A stretch of DNA of 64,000 bases from Magicicada septendecula. Lineage: Eukaryota; Arthropoda; Insecta; Hemiptera; Cicadidae. The notes under the pieces were generated by a model that searched no databases, was not told the origin of the DNA, and worked only from the letters and a program-made list of their open reading frames with translations. This document shows, in pieces, positions 1 to 11,278 of the stretch. Made by a program: the position numbers and the translations under genes. The stretch covers positions 379,223,910 through 379,287,909 of the forward strand of contig CM068372.1 of the NCBI GenBank assembly GCA_034769895.1, given 5' to 3'. Numbering within the stretch: position 1 is the stretch's first letter; every line of letters begins with the position of its first letter.

Positions 1-722
1 TTCGACCTGCCGCCGCCCGTTCTGTAACTTGTCTACACGAACGAGCTGCCTGTTTTGCCCGGTGTCACGTTGTCTCTGTTTGCTGACGATGCAATGTGCC
101 ACTGCAGCTCCCTGTCCTCAAGTTTTGCGACCACAAAGCTGCAGCATTACTTCAACCCGCTTACGGACTGGCTACGGAATTGGCGAGTGACGATCAACAC
201 GGAGAAATCCGAGGCGATCTGTTTCACGAGTAAAACTAATTCCCCTCTCCCTATAAAGAGTCGGTGAAGTGTCTAGGCGTTCGACTCGACCGGCGACTTT
301 GCTTCAAGGCCCACTAACCGAAACCTTCTCCAAAGCTTGTGGGTTTCGAGCCAAAATATCTCAATTTCTCTCGTGTCGCACCCACCTGGCCATGCGCACA
401 AAAGTCACGATATGTCTTTTGTTTCTCAGGTCTGTACTGACCTATGTATCTTTTATCCACCACCAACAGGTGTAGGCTGGAACGTTTCCAAGCCAAAGCC
501 CTCCGTTCCATGTCGGGGTCCCCTTGGTTTGAAAGGAATGATGCGATTCGAAGAGGTCTTCGAGTTCCTACCTTGCCAGCCTTTGTCCGCTCGTTGGCTG
601 TAACACTTTTTGCTCCAGCCTCGATTTGCTCCTTCCCTTACCTGCGAACTATCAGCGCCACAGAAGCACCAACGCTAATTCGGGTCAAGCGCCCTCGGGC
701 GCTTCTTGCCGACCCGCCATAA
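1..722 (+). pseudogene. Non-LTR retrotransposon reverse transcriptase, C-terminal fragment
   Basis: The fragment enters at the window edge and encodes the end of a LINE reverse transcriptase in several broken frames. The first frame carries the catalytic FADD box at 79-90, followed by a segment with a Trp-Leu...Lys-Ser-Glu pattern typical of the region after the catalytic box. A frame change near 265 leads into a Val-Lys-Cys-Leu-Gly-Val motif (the LGV block of the RT). A last frame (444-722) has the Leu-Glu-Arg-Phe-Gln...Pro-Trp-Phe-Glu-Arg-Asn-Asp segment found at the C terminus of Jockey-clade enzymes. At least two frameshifts and an internal stop show that it is dead. The Jockey-like assignment rests on remembered family patterns; the RT assignment itself is firm. 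Confidence 0.72.
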
Positions 723-1543
723 AGCCATCCTCGCAATAACATCAGCCCCTAGCGCAGAGTTCACATCTGAAAACAGTGCTTCATCCGTCCTTGCCCACCT
801 CCTAGCACGCTGAGCCAGCTGCTTGTTGCTGTTATGTTGGTCATAGGCACGGGAGCTCTCTGCCTTGCGTGGAGCAGTCGACGCCTCAAGACGTCTGCTA
901 GCTGGGCTTGAAACAGGTAACAACATATGTTTCCTGAATTGGTTACAGCGGCAGTGTGACAAAAGTACATCAAGTTTTCTTTCTCCCTCACCTTCTATGT
1001 TAACGCGTTGGCGGTTTCCTTTACAAGTTTTAGGCCACCTGTCGACTTGAACCAGACTTAGTTTATCTTCTGGCAGCCATTGGGCACGACCCAGATGCTG
1101 CTGTCATTCCACGGGTGCAAAGAATGCAATGCAAATGAATACTGACGAACCGCAAAAATAACTGAAGAAATTGAAGAAAATTTGTAAAAATTCAGCAAGT
1201 AAGTGGCTGAAACTAAAAGGAAGGGAGTAGGAAAAACTACAAAAGACAGAAACAACAAAAAGAAAGTGTTGCCCAGAAATAACGCGCTGCGTATGTGAGT
1301 GACAGTATGAGAGAATGGCAGTGACAGTATGTAAGCGGCAGCCAACAGAGAGCGTTAACGTCGGGAATAAATCACTGTAGGGGGGCAAACACGCGACCTG
1401 TCACATATTTCATACTGAGACGCTTACAAACTGTGCTTCTTCAACTTTGAGTTTACGGAAACTAAACCCAGACATTTTATATCGACTTATCCAACGGCAG
1501 GTGAGTGGATAACAGTCTCTCTTCTCCCGTGTATTACATTTAG
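723..1543. other. No gene seen; unassigned intergenic sequence
   Basis: Short frames here have no recognisable domain and no conserved motif. The stretch separates two LINE remnants and may be part of their decayed flanks. Confidence 0.5.
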
Positions 1544-1815
1544 TCTTCTTCTTCTTCTTCTTCTTCTTCTCCTCTTCAAGGATTAGGTTACATAAAACTG
1601 TTCCGGCACCCATCTCATCCTTGGACAACCTACGTCTCTTCTACCAATGGGTTTATAGTTCAGTGCCGCTTTTGGCAATCGGTCCTCTGTCATCCTTTGC
1701 AGATGATCCCACCTTTGTCTTCTGTAAATAGAAATAATTTCGTTAATTCCTTTACTTCGAGTTTTGCTCTGATATCTTCATTCCTTATTCTATCTTGCAA
1801 TTTACAGCTCATACC
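1544..1815 (-). pseudogene. LINE 3' end with (AAG)n tail, copy A
   Basis: On the minus strand this ends in an (AAG)n tail (CTT run at about 1544-1570 on the plus strand). It matches, with scattered differences, the segment at 4358-4720: both share the block after the CTT run (AGGATTAGGTTA...) and the downstream block around 1650-1715. Minus-strand translation gives a Gly-Thr-Val-Leu...Leu-Ile-Leu-Glu-Glu-Glu-Lys end like that of copy B. It is a 5'-truncated copy of a non-LTR element whose coding end runs into the AAG tail. Confidence 0.6.
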
Positions 1816-1949
1816 TCACGCCCTCCAGTATGAAAACCGCATTTAATCACGCGGCCGCAGTGGCAGCACAGTATAGTTTTCAAGATCGCAAAAGAAATGT
1901 CGATATACGGCAGGAACTGAATATTATAAGTATACTTAATAGAATTGCC

Positions 1950-2160
1950 AAGTTTTGGCTAAAATGGTTGGAACAACTTAATTGAATAGATGACTACCGC
2001 ATTCCCAAACAACTTATTATAATCCGAAGAGACGGAGAGGCGTGGGGCGTCCGAAGAAGTGTTGGAGTGACCAAGACTGGTCAATCTGTTTGAGACGTGA
2101 ACAAATCAATTTTAGGTGAATCCTTCCAGAAGAAGATGATAACGACAGTAATAGTGATAT
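1950..2160 (+). pseudogene. LINE reverse transcriptase C-terminal remnant
   Basis: Plus-strand translation in shifting frames gives Asp-Asp-Tyr-Arg-Ile-Pro-Lys, then Arg-Arg-Gly-Val-Gly-Arg-Pro-Lys-Lys-Cys-Trp, then Glu-Glu-Asp-Asp near the end. This matches the pattern Arg-Met-x-x-x-Arg-Ile-Pro-Lys...Gly-Arg-Pro-x-x-x-Trp of many LINE-encoded RT C termini, which often finish in an acidic run coded by GAAGATGAT-like tails. A frameshift between the blocks and the short length make it a dead fragment. The family level is uncertain. Confidence 0.5.
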
Positions 2161-3049
2161 TTAGAGTTTCCAAGCGATGTACACAATGCAGTAGTCGGCG
2201 GTTGCTTTATTGGGATTGCAGACGTGAATATTTTATTATCATAATGAGAACAGATTCATTACAAATCCTTTTATTCGTAATTACTAACTATATCCGTTAG
2301 AAGTATACTATATGTTTAAAAATTGCATTATGTTTATCCAACACTGTTAATAAGATACAAACATATTATTATTTATATCAGTTATCCACTTACTGAGTAT
2401 TATGTTTGACAGTTATTTACAACAATAAGGTGAAGCGTAATTGAGTTGGGCACAGAAGATAATTAAACGCACGTTCGTGTGTGTTGCTGTGATAAAATTC
2501 CTGTTATAATATAAACTGTCAAAAACAATTAACAGTTTATGTAATAACGTTTGCGTGTTGTTGGCGATACGTTTTATGGTTTCAGTATGTCAGTGGCAAT
2601 AATTATCCAACAACCCTGTCTGCGTTAATTTCAGGAACAGTATTCGATGATTGCATACGGGGACCGTGAAATGGAAACGGTGAATTCAAATATTAAACAT
2701 TGAGTACACATTAGTGTTTACAGTTTTTAGTAATTTTCCTATGAAATAATTAGTTACACTTGTAATTAAAAATTCTCTTATTTTAACAAATAAAATATCT
2801 TACATGTATTTAACGAATATAAACGTTATTTTGGCAAAAATATCAATTACTGAGTTAATAGATAAAAATATTCCAATATAATTAAACGTCATACTTAACA
2901 CATGCAATAGTGTAGCGCTCTAATAACGCTTTTTACACATTTTGTAATTGCTTGGGAACACGTGGCCAGTTTTAAAAACTGTATACTGATAACAGGTTAG
3001 GGGAAATTACAAAAGGCAGAAACAGGAAGACACATAATTTTTGGAGTGT

Positions 3050-3051
<2 letters not shown>
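2161..3051. other. AT-rich intergenic stretch, no gene seen
   Basis: No frame of useful length or recognised motif was found. The sequence is AT-rich and without obvious internal repeats. Confidence 0.5.

Positions 3052-3095
<44 letters not shown>
3052..3095. repeat. (GT)n microsatellite
   Basis: A pure GT dinucleotide run of about 22 units. Confidence 0.95.
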
Positions 3096-3096
<1 letters not shown>

Positions 3097-3220
3097 GTTA
3101 CGATAGTTTAAAACATCATCGTGTTGGTCATTGGAAACATAAAACAAGGACCAATGTAGTCTATAACAACAATCTTGAATTGGACGCAAACAAGATTGAA
3201 AATGGTGGCTTAGGAATTGT

Positions 3221-3558
3221 CGTGGTTTAGGACTTGAAAATGGTGGAAACACTGAAAAGCCTTGTCCGGAACATGACAAGTAGCAGTTCAGCAAGTAAAC
3301 ACGACAAAGTTGTAATTACAGAGACTGCTAATGCAAAAAACAAGATGAACAATGATAAGCGTATTGCACGTAGAAAATGGCGATGAGTTACATAAGGTAA
3401 GATTAATATTTAAAAGGTCGTGGTTTAGGACCTTAAAATGGTGGGGACACTGAAAGGCCTTGTCCGGAATATAACAAGTAGCAGTTCAGCAAGTAAACAC
3501 GACACAGTTGGAATTACAGAGACTATTAATTCAAATAACAAGGTGAACAATGAACAAG
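3221..3558. repeat. Two direct copies of a PLE-like terminal module
   Basis: Two similar units start at 3221 and 3419 (198 bp apart) and run to about 3358 and 3558. Both contain CGTGGTTTAGGAC, AATGGTGG...ACACTGAAA..CCTTGTCCGGAA, AACAAGTAGCAGTTCAGC and AGTAAACACGAC in the same order. A third diverged member lies at 17912-17990, and a fourth, weaker one at 14280-14400 just after the Penelope-like GIY-YIG frame. That position suggests the module is the terminal repeat of a Penelope-like family. The link is an inference from position. Confidence 0.6.
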
Positions 3559-4290
<732 letters not shown>

Positions 4291-4357
4291 CTTGTTCCAT
4301 TTCGTTACATTCAAATACACTAACAAAATTTCTTACACAAAATTCACTTACATTTTG

Positions 4358-4720
4358 TCTTCTTCTTCTTCTTCTTCTTCTTCTTCTTCTTCTTCTTCTT
4401 CTTCTTCTTCTTCTTCTTCTTCTTCTTCTTCTCCTCTGCAAGGATTAGGTTATATAAACCTGTTCCGCCACCCATATCATCCTCGGGCGACCCACGTACG
4501 TCTCTTCTACCATTGGCTTTATAGTTCAGTGCCGCTTTTGGCAATCGATCCTCTGTCATCCTTTGGAGATGATCCCACCAATGTCTTCTGAAAATTAAAA
4601 TAATTTTATTTATGTTCTTTACTTTGAGTCCTGTTTCGATATCTTCGTTCCTTATTCTATCTTTCAATGTATAATTTAAAGTATTTTGAAGAAAGTGCAT
4701 TTCAGCACTCTGCATCTTGC
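4358..4720 (-). pseudogene. LINE reverse transcriptase C terminus with (AAG)n tail, copy B
   Basis: The minus-strand frame 4344-4715 reads through a LINE RT C terminus: His-Trp-Trp-Asp-His-Leu-Gln-Arg-Met, Asp-Arg-Leu-Pro-Lys, Gly-Arg-Arg-Asp-Val, then Gly-Thr-Gly-Leu-Tyr-Asn-Leu-Ile. It then enters a poly-Lys stretch coded by an (AAG)25-like tail (CTT run at 4358-4432). The order WxxHLxRM...RRDVxGxP...GTGL is a common LINE C-terminal arrangement. Copy A at 1544-1815 shares the same end. The AAG tail is either a short-repeat 3' terminus used in retrotransposition or a microsatellite grown from it. Confidence 0.65.
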
Positions 4721-5170
4721 CGCATTAATTTTTTGTCATGACCCACGCCTCTCTTGCATATGTCAATGTGGGTATTGCAATTGTATTATAAAATTTAATC
4801 CTTGTGCTGTGTCTTGTTTTATTTCTAAGATTTCTATGAATCGTACCACAAATATTCTTAAATTTATTTATCTTCTCTCTTATATCATATTCAGGTTCAT
4901 AGCTTACTGCACAGCCGAGATTGACTTGTTATAAACGGCTGACTTAGTCTAAAGCGCAGTTTTTTTATAACTATCATAGTGTTATGTTGTTTATGACGTT
5001 TTGTCTGATTCTAATTAAACAAAATTCTTAATTAGCGCGCGTTTCCTTGTCTTTTTTTTTACATAACTTACACATATATAAATATCAAATCCAAAACAGC
5101 TGAATACCGGAACAGATACAAACAATTGCATTACACGACACAATGTTTAAAACACTGAAAGAACTAATTC
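4721..5170. other. No gene seen
   Basis: AT-rich sequence that probably includes the decayed upstream part of the minus-strand LINE copy at 4358-4720. Nothing beyond that is recognisable. Confidence 0.45.
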
Positions 5171-5282
5171 GTACACCATATTATGTAACAAAAGAACACC
5201 AGTAAACCCGAGTGAATAAAAATAACCCGAATATTTGTAAAGCAACTGGTACGCTGTTCACCAGTTTCCATAGTAACAACGT

Positions 5283-5400
5283 ACAAATCCTTAACACGGA
5301 AGAAGGCCTCCCAGGGTGGGGCGGAAACGTCTGTTTCAGTCAACAGCATTGGACTACGGCCTAATAGCCCGACTTTAGCAGAGTTGACACCGGCCGTGAA
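5283..5400 (+). repeat. Member of a recurring hairpin/GAAACGT module
   Basis: The module has a GC-rich hairpin (GGCCTCCC...GGTGGGGC at about 5306-5323) followed by GGAAACGT. About 15 bases further on comes GCATTGGACTACGGCC...AATAGCCCGACTTTAGCAG. The same order of parts is seen at 11181-11270 and 11628-11710. The shared layout suggests related termini of non-autonomous or Penelope-like elements. Confidence 0.45.
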
Positions 5401-5570
5401 GCGTAAGGTACCAATTAATCTTATCATTGTGCATGATATACAATTATTACATGGTACACATCTGTACAAAGATTGAAACTAAATATTTATTCGTCAGTTC
5501 ATATAGGCACGTTTGACGGTACAGAATAATTCTGTGAAACGTGCGTCAGATATAAATAAAACGGTAAAAA

Positions 5571-5988
5571 ATCGGCACATTGCACTACCAGAATCGGCAC
5601 ATTACACTACCAGAATCGGCACATTACACTACCAGAATCGGCACATTACACTAACAGAATCGGCACATTACACTAACAGAATCGGCACATTACACTACCA
5701 GAATCGGCACATTAAACTACCAGAATCGGCAAATTACACTACCAGAATCGGCACATTACACTACCAGAATCGGCAAATTACACTACCAGAATCGGCACAT
5801 TACACTACCAGAATCTGCACATTACACTACCAGAATCGGCACATTACACTACCAGAATCGGCACATTACACTACCAGAATCGGCAAATTACACTACCAGA
5901 ATCGGCACATTGCACTACCAGAATCGGCACATTACACTACCAGAATCGGCACATTACACTACCAGATTCGGCACGTTAAATTAGCAGA
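5571..5988. repeat. 22-bp minisatellite, 19 tandem units
   Basis: The array is 418 bp, exactly 19 units of 22 bp, with consensus ATCGGCACATTACACTACCA plus GA. Variants are single substitutions (for example GCAAATT for GCACATT, ACTAACAG for ACTACCAG) scattered through the array. Because 22 is not a multiple of three, all three frames alternate, so the open frame over it is a by-product and not a gene. Confidence 0.95.
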
Positions 5989-6279
5989 TTTAACTATTAT
6001 TTGATAATATAGACTTACTAGCTGGTCTTCGCGGCTTTGCACGCAAATATTTGACTTTTAATAAGAATTTAAAATAATTTTTATTGTCTATGCTATATGG
6101 CGTTCTGTCAGCTCGTATAACAATTTTGTATTCATTAGTCAAATTCTCTCCAAAGCTGTTTTCAACACTTGTACTATATTTTAACTTGTACTAAATTATT
6201 ATTTTGATGCAACAGCCTTTGCAGATTTAAAATTACCCGTTTATAGAGCCTTTGGAGATATTTATAATCATTCATCATT
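5989..6279. other. No gene seen
   Basis: AT-rich sequence between the minisatellite and the LINE 3' end. The part next to 6280 holds an ATTC/ATCATT-type tail of that LINE. Confidence 0.4.
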
Positions 6280-7021
6280 ATTCCTGCATCTCCTAAGTGG
6301 AGCATAGGGCATCAATGAACTTCCGCCACTGGACTCTGTTCCGCGCCATCGTCTTGATCTCGGGCCAGGTCTTCCCTCCTTTCTCCATCCCTTCCGCTAT
6401 TACACTCCTCCTCCATGTGTTCCTTGGTCTGCCTCTTCTCCTGCTACCTTGTGGGTTCCATTCCAGGGCTTGTCTTGCTATGTTGTCTCCATCTCGTCGT
6501 AATGTATGCCCAATCCACTTCCATTTCCTACGACGCATCTCAATGTCAATGGGTGTTTGATGGGTTCTTCTCCACAGCTCTTCATTGGAGATAACTTGTG
6601 GCCACCATATCCTCAGGATATTCCGCAAACTTCTGTTCACGAATGTTTGGAGTCTGCTAATCAGTTGTTTGTTAGTCTTCCAAGTTTCACACCCATAGAG
6701 CAGTACCGACTTGACGTTTGTATTGAAGATGAGTAGTTTGGTATTGGTGTTAAGTTCCCTTGATTTCCAGATTGGTCTCAGCATTGCAAATGCTCCTTTA
6801 GCCTTATTTATTCTATTTCCTATATCCTCTATGGTTCCTCCCTCCGTGGTGACCATACTTCCCAGGTAACAAAACTGTTTGACTTGTTCGATCTCTTGGT
6901 TTCCTAAAAATAATAGTGCCTTATTGCGGTTATTATAACGCATCTCCTTGGTTTTCTTTCCATTAATCTTCAATCCTACCTCTGATGCTTCGGTTTTTAA
7001 ATCGTTCAGCTTTGCTTCCAT
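6280..7021 (-). pseudogene. LINE reverse transcriptase, C-terminal 242 codons
   Basis: A single open frame (7021 down to 6293) encodes the end of a non-LTR reverse transcriptase. Visible blocks in order: KTK near residue 24; a Phe-Cys-Tyr-Leu-Gly-Ser motif near residue 50; a Lys-Ser-Val-Leu-Leu-Tyr-Gly-Cys-Glu-Thr-Trp block near residue 108; Asn-Ile-Leu-Arg-Ile-Trp-Trp-Pro; Trp-Ile-Gly-His-Thr-Leu-Arg; Gly-Arg-Pro-Arg-Asn-Thr-Trp-Arg-Arg; and Leu-Cys-Ser-Thr at the end. These are the expected post-catalytic blocks of a widespread LINE group. The catalytic YADD box and everything upstream are missing, so it is a 5'-truncated copy. Its long uninterrupted frame makes it younger than the other LINE pieces here. 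Confidence 0.85.
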
Positions 7022-7073
7022 ATCCTTAAAACTGTTGTTTAATGAAGAAATTTGTGTTAGTGGTTGAAATCAC

Positions 7074-7294
7074 AATCAGAATGATCAATATTGCACACCA
7101 CTATATAAAAATTATTCCGATTAGCGCTTTCAAGCTTCACAGCTCATCGTCAGATCAGGAATAGGCAGAAAATATGTTGGGTTGGGTATTACATATTTTC
7201 TGCCTATTCCTGATCTGACGATGAGCTGTGAAGCTTGAAAGCGCTAATCGGAATAATTTTTATATAGTGGCGTGCAATATTGATCATTCTGATT
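7074..7294. repeat. Near-perfect 104-bp inverted repeat (fold-back)
   Basis: Arms 7074-7177 and 7191-7294 are reverse complements with only about one visible mismatch, around a 13-base spacer. The right arm contains CTGACGA at 7215-7221 and GAAA at 7237-7240 around a short hairpin (GAGCT / AGCTT), which resembles a hammerhead ribozyme core. High arm identity points to recent origin or ongoing arm conversion. Confidence 0.9.
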
Positions 7295-7609
7295 AAAACT
7301 GTTGGTTAGCAAGCACAGGTCATCCGCGAAGTCCAAGTCCTCCAACCTATCTGTCAGGGAGATATTTATAAAGTACCTGTTAAATCAAAAACGCTAAATC
7401 TTTATTTTAAGTGTTACTTGTGTTAGAAGCATTGTATAACACATTAAACGTTATGTTTTACTCAACCATGGCTTTTATTTATTTCAGCAGTAAACTAAAA
7501 ACCAAAAACCGTTGTCATCTAACCTCACAAAAGAAAACAACACGTATTTTCGCTTTGCATTAAGTATAGGACAATTTAAAATTAGTACACTTCTTCTTTT
7601 CCACAACGT
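7295..7609. other. No gene seen
   Basis: Unassigned sequence. The first 80 bases could be the upstream continuation of the LINE at 6280-7021, split by the fold-back. Confidence 0.35.
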
Positions 7610-8056
7610 AATATATCGATACAATCGAATATTATATACAACACTGAATATATACCGCAGGAATGGATAAATGTACAGTTCCTATGCCGCTAAATAGCTT
7701 TTGTTTATTTACTTGTTACTATGGTAATTGATTCTGGTCTCCATGGTATTGTTGACATCTTTAGTGGTAGTATTTAATATATTTTATTACTTATTCATTG
7801 CATCATCAAAAATACGTATAAACATAACTTTTATAATCGTTTAAGACAATTACAAAATATATAGACGTACCTGTACATAAAATTAGAAAATATATCAATA
7901 CAATCGCATAGTAAAAACATTAAAAACTGCAGGAACGGATAAAGGTACAGTTCCGATGCCGCAACATTATTTGTTTATTTGATATCAATTGTTTATTTAC
8001 TTGTTACTATGGTAATTAATTCTGGTCTCCATTGTGTTGATGACATCTTTATACGC
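7610..8056. repeat. Diverged direct duplication of about 160 bp
   Basis: Units at about 7610-7768 and 7890-8056 share, in order, ATATATC.ATACAATCG, GCAGGAA.GGATAAA.GTACAG, TTCC.ATGCCGC, TTTATTTACTTGTTACTATG, GTAATT.ATTCTGGTCTCCAT and GACATCTTTA. The second unit carries a small insertion. No coding content or element identity is recognised. Confidence 0.75.
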
Positions 8057-8378
8057 GTCAACGAAAAGGCAAATCTAATTAAAAGGCCCTAAATCGTGCG
8101 ATCGGGGCAAAATATCTAAGTCCAAGTTAGACAGTATTTTTCGCCTTGTGTCAAAGGTGATCTGTGCAAAATTTGGTGGGAATAGGTGTAAGGGTGTGGA
8201 TTTGTATTCAATACCCATAAATCCTCAAACTTTGTGTTTTATATATACGCTATAGATGCATACATATAGAAGAATCTAATTTTTTATAATATTTTATTTT
8301 TGTTTCTAACGACGTGTATTCAAAGGTTATGATGTGGGACTAAACTAATACATGCTTCGTTCAGAACCACAAGCCTTA

Positions 8379-8736
8379 GGGTACGGTTACACACTAGCGT
8401 TATATTCCCCGCCGTTTGCGTGCGGTTGGGAACCGAACTGAATTTAACACACAGGCGAAAATGAAATCGGCCACATAGTCGTAGAAAAAACGCAGGGGTC
8501 GTCCAACTCTTTCAAGGTCTTCCGAATCTAAATGCAACCTGCTGGGTTTTTAGACCGTTTAGCTGTAGGGATGCGCGTCCGAGACGTCCCAACGCTGACG
8601 CCCGGTTACAAACCGCCTGCATGACTACACTTCCGTCCGTGCACGTACGAGAATAAACGCACGTGTGACCGTGCACGCGTTTTCCCAAATTCCGCGCGTG
8701 TGCACGGCCGGAAAAAACGCTCGTGTTAGCGTACCC
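8379..8736. mobile_element. PIF/Harbinger-like MITE, 358 bp
   Basis: The left end GGGTACGGTTACACACTAGC and the reverse complement of the right end GGGTACGCTAACACGAGC form imperfect terminal inverted repeats of about 25 bp. TTA flanks both ends (8376-8378 and 8737-8739), the 3-bp target duplication typical of PIF/Harbinger elements. The interior is GC- and CpG-rich (many CGCG/GCACG words), unlike the AT-rich surroundings, and holds no transposase frame. This fits a non-autonomous MITE moved by a transposase encoded elsewhere. Confidence 0.82.
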
Positions 8737-8739
8737 TTA

Positions 8740-9631
8740 CCGTGTTCGAGGGTGCATTAAGCGGTCATAAACGTAATAGAAATTTAAATTTAAAATTTAT
8801 ATGAAAATCTAATGTTAGATATACCAGAAGGCGGAACAATACACCTTTGTTTAGAAACATTAAAACGACAAATTACATATATGAGTGTAACACTGAGAAA
8901 GAAAACCATCGTGTATTAAACAGTAACTACTCACGTTCTTCTACGGAAACTCACTGCTAAGTAAACCTAACTCTAAATGTGTTACAAAAACAATAAAAAA
9001 ACTCTCTGAGGCATTCTCGGTTAATATTTTATTTCCTTCCTTAACGTTACTGCCGGTCGTTAAGTTGGAGAAACTAAGGAACACTTCCTCTGCCGTTAAT
9101 CGTTTCCATTGTAAATTGTTAATCAGTGTTTTGCGAGAGCGCGAATCTTTTCTGACGAAATACGTTCTGAAAGAAGGTCGCCCCGTAAAAGTTTTTTTGC
9201 TACTTAACACTTGTTTGCAGGCGGTTGGTATATTAGCGTGGTGTAGAATGTACTATCATTCTGTGCCTGTCTATCCATATGTATCTGTCTGTCTGTTTCT
9301 CTCCCTCTCATAGCTCTTACAGTACACAATTATGTTCTTAATCCTCTCAATATTATGCTTTCATTTTTGTATATATAACAATCTCGTTTGTTTCACCTAT
9401 TGATCGATATATTGTAACATCGATCGCACGTAGATCGTCGTGTTAAACAGTCAAATAAATAATAATTCAACACCAGAATATTTGTTCAGTACGACTTTAA
9501 TTATATAGTTGCAGTAAACAAAACAACAATAATCAATCGTCTACAACAATGTTTTAGATTATGATTGACCTACACACTCTGACGTAACTTTTTCTTCGTC
9601 TGCACGTCAATAGGCGACATTATTACTCGGT

Positions 9632-9632
<1 letters not shown>
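8740..9632. other. No gene seen
   Basis: Two overlapping short frames (8941-9210 minus, 9065-9313 plus) have no recognisable motifs and look random. The stretch is otherwise AT-rich. Confidence 0.45.
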
Positions 9633-9662
<30 letters not shown>

Positions 9663-9768
9663 AAGAAGAAGAAGAAGAAGAAGAAGAAGAAGAAGAAGAA
9701 GAAGAAGAAGAAGAAGAAGAAGAAGAAGAAGAAGAAGAAGAAGAAGAAGAAGAAGAAGAAGAAGAAGA
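9633..9768. repeat. (GAA)n microsatellite
   Basis: About 45 units of AAG/GAA. The strand matches an AAG-type LINE tail in plus orientation, but the upstream sequence shows no LINE coding block that I recognise. Confidence 0.95.
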
Positions 9769-10978
9769 GGAATCTGTATTTAAATTTTATTTTTATGTCC
9801 ACATTTCTAATTCTGTCTTTACTTCTACAAAGATTAACTGACTAATAATCCCTTCTTAATTTAAACGTCAAACCTCTTTGCAACCAGGAAATTTTTTTCA
9901 ATACAGTACACTTTCCGTCTTCCGTTTTCGTCTGCACATCTTTCGAAATTTCCTCCAGCGCCGAATACTCTCTATTTTTCCTGACAATTTTGTTTCAAAA
10001 TGTTCAGAAGCCGTCTATTACTGTCTATATTCCAACTATTAATGAACTGATTAGTACGTAGCGCACAGAGGTTAGGCAATACCAGTGTTATTCCAAATTG
10101 CATACTGTGCGCCTGCTGGTGAAACTTCAAAGAATACAACTTGCTCAAAATTATTGATCTCGTTGAGCTTGAAAGTTTTTTTTCATACTAAACTCTAATG
10201 CCAGTTTCGTTCTTTATTTCGTTACCATACTGCGTCAATAAGTCACTCGCACCCGTAATACAAAGGACCCGACCCTTGGCGTTATTTACCTTTTGTCGTT
10301 TCCAGCGGCGGGTTTCTAGCGTCGCATTGTAACATATTGTAAGTTTCACAAATCCATCTTTGAAAGTATTACAACATGCGCTGCTGAATTATGTGTAATT
10401 ATTAAAGAGCTTCAATTAAAATACTAAAAAGTCTAAACTACAAAAATAATTAAGAAAAAAAAAAATAATAACACTGTGTTTTTTATATTAATTACATTTT
10501 TCATTTAATCGCACTTAGGTTTATGTAAACCAATTAACTAATACGCTAATTGCTTAGACTGCTGATAAGAGACCCGTTATACGCGGAAACGGAATCCAGT
10601 GCGTCACGCGATAACACGGGAGTAATGGAATACCCTGCGGGGAACCTGAAATGAATTCTTTACCGTAACTCTACCCCGCTGGGTATAACAGACTAATTGT
10701 GTTGTGTTTGTCTTTATGCGTCTGAGCAACCCTGCTGCTGGCGTCATTCCTTCAACAAAACATAACGTCTTGTGCCGTCGTTTTGTAAACAAAAAATAGC
10801 GGTCTGAAACATCACAATCGTTACGTTTTAAAATTGTAATTAATGACGGTAGTACTGAAAAAGTTTTCAGATTTTCAGGCTTAGGGATGCACAAAAATAT
10901 ATTTAGGTAACTTTAATAAAATTAAAACTAAAGGAGTTTCTATTATGATGTAAATGAGTATGAAATAACTACATTATT
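9769..10978. other. No gene seen
   Basis: Unassigned sequence with a poly-A patch near 10453-10466. The minus-strand 96-codon frame at 10604-10894 shows no domain. Confidence 0.45.
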
Positions 10979-11278
10979 ATGTTGTTAAGATCTTCAGATT
11001 CCGAGCTGTTTGGCCGTGGTCCATTACTACACAAATTAGCGAACGTTTTGGCCGTGGCATCGACGGCCATCATCAGTGCTGATCGAGCTTTTTCTAACGT
11101 TAGAGCCATGTTAGAGACCATTGTCACAGTACTGTGGTCTTTAACTTGCGACATCTGCGTTAGAGGAAGCTCGATCAGCACTGATGACGGTCGTCGATGG
11201 CACGGCCGAAACGTTTGCTAATTTGTGTAGCAATGGACCACGGCCAAACAGCTCGGAATCTGACGATCTTAACAACAT
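10979..11278. repeat. 112-bp inverted repeat with 76-bp spacer
   Basis: Arms 10979-11090 and 11167-11278 pair from ATGTTGTTAAGATC to its complement GATCTTAACAACAT, with a few mismatches. The spacer contains the palindrome CACAGTACTGTG. The right arm carries CTGATGA (11181-11187), a hairpin (GGTCGT / ACGGCC) and GAAAC (11208-11212), then GGACCACGGCCAAACAGCTCGG. This is the same module as at 5283 and 11628. The short frames on both strands are explained by the palindrome. Confidence 0.88.

Noticed and set aside
5571..5988. CRISPR-like regular repeat array
   Set aside because: Units are directly tandem with no spacers and the context is eukaryotic, so it is a minisatellite.
5513..6004. 163-codon frame over the minisatellite as a repeat protein
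   Set aside because: The period of 22 residues comes from three 22-bp units and there is no unique coding sequence.
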